Part shown: positions 20,041 to 23,921 of the stretch, one piece after another
How the letters are laid out: the number at the start of each line of letters is the position of its first letter
How positions within the stretch are numbered: position 1 is the first letter of the stretch
NCBI GenBank assembly: GCA_002633005.1
Contig: NMRA01001039.1
Location: 41,517 to 65,437 of the forward strand
Origin: Phoronis australis
Lineage: Eukaryota > Phoronida > Phoronidae
Length of the DNA: 23,921 nucleotides
Reading direction: 5' to 3'
Notes under the pieces: model-generated
What the model was told of the DNA's origin: nothing
What the model saw: only the letters and a program-made list of their open reading frames with translations
Databases searched by the model: none
Made by a program: the position numbers and the translations under genes

Positions 20041-23000
20041 CTGTCTGTTTCTTTATATCAACCTGTTCTATGTGGACACTTTTTGTCCAATAGAACAGTA
20101 AAAATATTTCCTGTTACATGTGGACACTTTTTGTCCAATAGAACAGTAAAAATGTTTCTTTATATCAACTTGTTCTATGAGGACACTTTTTGTCCAATGG
20201 AACAGTAAGGATGTTTCTTTATACCAACCTGTTCTATGTGGACACTTTTTGTCCAATGGAACAGTAAGAATGTTTCTTTATATCAACCTGTTCTATGAGG
20301 ACACTTTTTGTCCAGTAGAACAGTAAGGATGGTTCTTTATGTCAGCCTGTTCTATGTGGACACTTTTTGTCCATTAAAACAGTAAGAATATTTCCTGTTC
20401 TATGTGGACACTTTTTGTCCAATAGAACAGTAGGAATGTTTCTTTATATCAACCTGTTCTATGTAGACAATTTTTGTCCAGTGGAACAGTAAGAATGTTT
20501 CTTTATATCAACCTGTTCTATGTGGACACTTTTTGTCCACTAGAACAGTAAATATGGTTCTTTATATCAACCTGTTCTATGTGGACACTTTTTGTCCAGT
20601 AGAACAGTAAGAATGGTTCTTTATATCAGCCTGTTCTATATGGACACTTTTTGTCCAATAGAACAGTAAGAATATTTCCTGTTCTACGTGGACACTTTTT
20701 GTCCAGTAGAACAGTAAAAATGTTTCTTTATATCAACCTGTTCTATGAGGACACTTTTTGTCCAATGTAACAGTAAGGATGTTTCTTTATACCAACCTGT
20801 TCTATGTGGACACTTTTTGTCCAATAGAACAGTAGGAATGTTTCTTTATATCAACCTGTTCTATGTGGACAATTCTTGTCCAGTAGAACAGATAGAGTAT
20901 TTCCTGTTCTATGTGGACACTTTTTGTCCAATAGAACAGTAAGAATATTTCCTGTTCTATGTGGACACTTTGTGTCCAATGGAAAAGTAAGAATAATTCC
21001 TGTTCTATGTGGACACTTTTTGTCCAATAGAACAGTAAAAATGTTTCTTTATATAAACCAGTTCTATGAGTACACTTTTTGTCCAATGGAACAGTAAGGA
21101 TGTTTCTTTATACCAACCTGTTCTATGTGGACACTTTTTGTCCAGTAGAACAGTAAGAATGTTTCTTTATATCAGCCTGTTCTATGTGGACACTTTTTGT
21201 CCAATAGAACAGTAAGAATGTTTCTTCATATCATCCTGTTCTATGTGGACACTTTTTGTCCAGTAGAACAGTAGGAATGTTTCTTTATATCAACCTATTC
21301 TATGTGGACAATTTTTGTCCAGTAGAACAGATAGAATATTTCCTGTTCTATGCGGACACTTTTTGTCCAATAGAACAGTAAGAATATTTCCTGTTCTATG
21401 TGGACACTTTTTGTCCAATAGAACAGTAGGAATGTTTCTTTATATCAACCTATTCTATGTGGACAATTTTTGTCCAGTAGAACAGATAGAATATTTCCTG
21501 TTCTATGCGGACACTTTTTGTCCAATAGAACAGTAAGAATATTTCCTGTTCTATGTGGACACTTTTTGTCCAATGGAAAAGTAAGAATATTTCCTGTTCT
21601 ATATGGACACTTTTTGTCCAATAGAACAGTAAAACTGTTTCTTTATATAAACCAGTTCTATGAGTACACTTTTTGTCCAATGGAACAGTAAGAATGTTTC
21701 TTTATACCAACCTGTTCTATGTGGACACTTTTTGTCCAATAGAACAGTAAGAATGTTTCTTTATATCAACCTGTTCTATGTGGACACTTTTTGTCCAATA
21801 GAACAGTAAAAATGTTTCTTTATATCAGCCTGTTCTATGTGGACACTTTTTGTCCAATAGAACAGTAAGAATGTTTCTTCATATCAACCTGTTCTATGTG
21901 GACACTTTTTGTCCAGTAGAACAGTGAGAATATTTCCTGTTCTATGTGGACACTTTTTGTCCAATAGAACAGTAAGAATATTTCCTGTTCTATGTGGACA
22001 CTTTTTGTCCAGTAGAACAGTAAGAATATTTCCTGTTCTATGTGGACACTTTTTGTCCAATAGAACAGTACGGATGTTTCTTTATATTAACCTGTTCTAT
22101 GTGGAAACTTTTTGTCCAGTAGAACAGTAAGAATACTTTCTGTTCTATGTGGACACTTTTTGTCCAATAGAACAGTAAGAATATTTCCTGTTCTATGTGG
22201 ACACTTTTTGTCCAGTAGAACAGTAAGAATATTTCCTGTTCTATGTGGACACTTTTTGTCCAATAGAACAGTAAGAATATTTCCTGTTCTATGTGGACAC
22301 TTTTTGTCCAGTAGAACAGTAAGAATATTTCCTGTTCTATGTGGACACTTTTTGTCCAATAGAACAGTACGAATGTTTCTTTATATTAACCTGTTCTATG
22401 TGGAAACTTTTTGTCCAGTAGAACAGTAAGAATACTTCCTGTTCTATGTGGACACTTTTTGTCCAATAGAACAGTAAGAATATTTCCTGTTCTATGTGGA
22501 CACTTTTTGTCCAGTAGAACAGTAAGAATATTTCCTGTTCTATGTGGACACTTTTTGTCCAATAGAACAGTACGAATGTTTCTTTATATTAACCTGTTCT
22601 ATGTGGAAACTTTTTGTCCAATAGAACAGTAAGAATACTTTCTGTTCTATGTGGACACTTTTTGTCCAATAGAACAGTAAGAATATTTCCTGTTCTATGT
22701 GGACACTTTTTGTCCAATAGAGCAGTAAGAATATTTCCTGTTCTATGTGGACACTTTTTGTCCAATAGAACAGTAAGAATGTTTCTTTATATCAACCTGT
22801 TCTATGTGGACACTTTTTGTCCACTAGAACAGTAAGAATGTTTCTTTACATCAATCTGTTCTATGTGGACACTTTTTGTCCAATAGAACAGTAAGAATGT
22901 TTCTTTATATCAACCTGTTCTATGTGGACACTTTTTGTCCACTAGAACAGTAAGAATGTATCTTTACATCAATCTGTTCTATGAGGACATTTTTTGTCCA

Positions 23001-23305
23001 ATACAACAGTAAGAATGTTTCTTCATATCAACCTGTTCTATGTGGACACTTTTTGTCCAGTAGAGCAATAAGAATGTTTCTTGATATCAACCTGTTCTAT
23101 GTGGACACGCTATGTCCAATATAACAGTAAAAATGTTTCTTGTCTGTTCGACTACGTGGACACTTTTTGTCTAATACAACAGTGAGAATGGTCATTTACA
23201 CCAATCCGTGCAGTGGGGGAAATTTTGTCTAATAGCGACATTAAACATCACTTAAATAGGCCTACACCAATCTGTTCACCGTAGACAACAGTAAACTTTA
23301 TTCTT
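20041..23305. repeat. Satellite array B, main block (about 58 monomers)
   Basis: Monomers come in two lengths: 59 bp, with the spacer GTTTCTTTATATCAACC, and 48 bp, with the shorter spacer ATTTCC. Each contains CTGTTCTATGTGGACA, a short T-rich loop and TGTCCAATAGAACAG, giving a 15-bp stem with one bulged G. Marker monomers with GTGGAAAC at 22092, 22391 and 22594 show higher-order units of 5x48+59 = 299 bp and 3x48+59 = 203 bp. Copies decay after about 23145. Runs of 48-bp monomers keep reading frame and produce the repetitive ORFs seen here on both strands, which I do not consider genes. Confidence 0.95.
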
Positions 23306-23590
23306 CATACAAACCCGAAACTGAGCAAGGCGAAGCTGAAGACAAAGACTATCCTCGGAGAAATGAGTTGCTTCCACAGCCAGTCCTGTGCTTAAACAGA
23401 AGTCAACGGTCAGCAGTGAAATCTACGACAAAAGAAACAGAAATCTATATAGTGTCGTACGAAGAACATCACATGGTCACAAATAGTAGGCCTAGGCCTA
23501 GAATTGCTCGAAACGCGTTACGCCTCCCGGTGCAACAGCGGTCTGCTCAACGTAACTTAGCCAACAGGTGGCACTACTAACATCCAGCAT
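23306..23590. other. Right flank of array B, no gene seen
   Basis: A 70-codon plus-strand ORF at 23368-23580 has no protein-like pattern that I trust. TAGGCCTAGGCCTA at 23487-23500 is a perfect 14-bp palindrome. A related TAGGCCTA also occurs near 23257. Confidence 0.35.
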
Positions 23591-23608
23591 GAAGAGCTCC
23601 GATATCGA

Positions 23609-23616
23609 TGACGTCA
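23609..23616. promoter_or_regulatory. CRE palindrome TGACGTCA
   Basis: A full CRE palindrome sits in a CpG-containing stretch also holding GATATC and two TTGACG/TTCCG-like sites. It is repeated at 23865-23872 only because of the assembly overlap. It could mark a promoter for a gene outside the window, with no direct support. Confidence 0.3.
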
Positions 23617-23671
23617 CCGTTTTGACGTTCCGTTTTGAGACAATTTTCGTCCAGTATAATACCTCCTGTGA

Positions 23672-23732
23672 CTCGCTGGTTCCCTGCGTGCCGCCAGGTG
23701 GGGCTGGGCTAAGCACGCAGGGAACCAGCGAG
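23672..23732. repeat. Perfect 19-bp inverted repeat with 23-base loop
   Basis: CTCGCTGGTTCCCTGCGTG at 23672-23690 is exactly reverse-complementary to 23714-23732. The loop 23691-23713 is G-rich. The 61-base GC-rich hairpin is out of character with the AT-rich surroundings. Candidates are a small-RNA precursor, the relic of a foldback element, or a recombination-born palindrome. Confidence 0.85.
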
Positions 23733-23921
23733 CGTCTGTGATTACAGTAGCGGAACCTGTCGGATTGTTTTGACGGGTTCAGTGAGGTATATTGGCGACC
23801 AGAAGTGCAAGTGTTTTTTTTAGGTAACGAATTTGTATGATTGAANGAAGAGCTCCGATATCGATGACGTCACCGTTTTGACGTTCCGTTTTGAGACAAT
23901 TTTCGTCCAGTATAATACCTC

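Larger units (their letters stand above)
18754..21340. repeat. Larger nested contig overlap around N at 19664
   Basis: Sequence from 18754 to the N at 19664 is matched by sequence from 19665 on: GGCTAACACTACAAGG, then the TACTGGACACTC block, then the array start. The left copy has 7 satellite monomers ending GATAGAATAT. The right copy reaches the same GATAGAATAT near 21337 after about 23 monomers. The alleles therefore differ by about 16 monomers, or the left contig collapsed repeats. Confidence 0.8.
23591..23921. repeat. Unmerged contig overlap around N at 23846
   Basis: The last 75 bases of the window (23847-23921) repeat 23591-23665, with no difference that I can see. The right copy is cut by the window end, so the true overlap is probably 255 bp (23591-23845) continuing beyond it. 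Confidence 0.85.

Noticed and set aside
20023-22835. Repetitive ORFs (FPVLCGHFLSNRTV type, both strands)
   Set aside because: They come from 48-bp monomers keeping frame, exist on both strands, and end wherever a 59-bp monomer shifts the frame. There is no start, splice or conservation signal.
19243-23145. CRISPR-like array
   Set aside because: Repeats are contiguous and spacers are themselves repeated and not unique. The genome is eukaryotic with introns, so this is a satellite.

Overview
This is a eukaryotic, AT-rich window with spliced exon fragments, no bacterial-type gene density, satellite arrays, a tRNA-like (SINE-like) sequence and a scattered TAGGCC motif. It best fits a marine invertebrate nuclear genome; the phylum cannot be fixed from sequence alone. 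The assembly has a notable flaw. Ten isolated single N characters (1483, 2472, 3532, 5148, 13956, 17187, 18364, 19004, 19664, 23846) each sit between two near-identical copies of the flanking sequence. They look like contig ends whose allelic overlaps were never merged, so about 3 kb of the window is probably false duplication.

Layout. 1-4.4 kb: weakly supported plus-strand coding pieces: a possible first exon at 223, a short exon ending at a GTAAGT donor at 790, an acidic repeat-rich terminal exon at 3255-3698, and a decayed open stretch at 3820-4320. 4.7 kb: a small inverted-repeat element. 4.96-6.44 kb: satellite array A, with a 59-bp monomer and a 177-bp trimer period. 6.5-9.5 kb: mostly non-coding, with a possible divergent exon pair near 7.2-7.5 kb and several palindromes. 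10.6-18.7 kb, minus strand: a multi-exon gene whose core resembles the KDZ-type (Kyakuja-Dileera-Zisupton) transposase-derived proteins with Cys clusters. Splice phases agree across most junctions, but the copy carries an in-frame TAG, a frame change at an A8 run, an in-frame TGA and a decayed YDNA-like catalytic stretch, so I call it a pseudogene. 19.24-23.3 kb: satellite array B, with 48- and 59-bp monomers that each form a hairpin. 23.3-23.92 kb: CpG-containing flank with a perfect 19-bp-stem hairpin and a CRE palindrome.

The most interesting observation is that arrays A and B, about 13 kb apart, are the same satellite family in opposite orientation. Both share a GTGGACA...TGTCCA hairpin core and matching flanks. 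The many short ORFs inside the arrays arise from monomers whose length is a multiple of three and are not genes.
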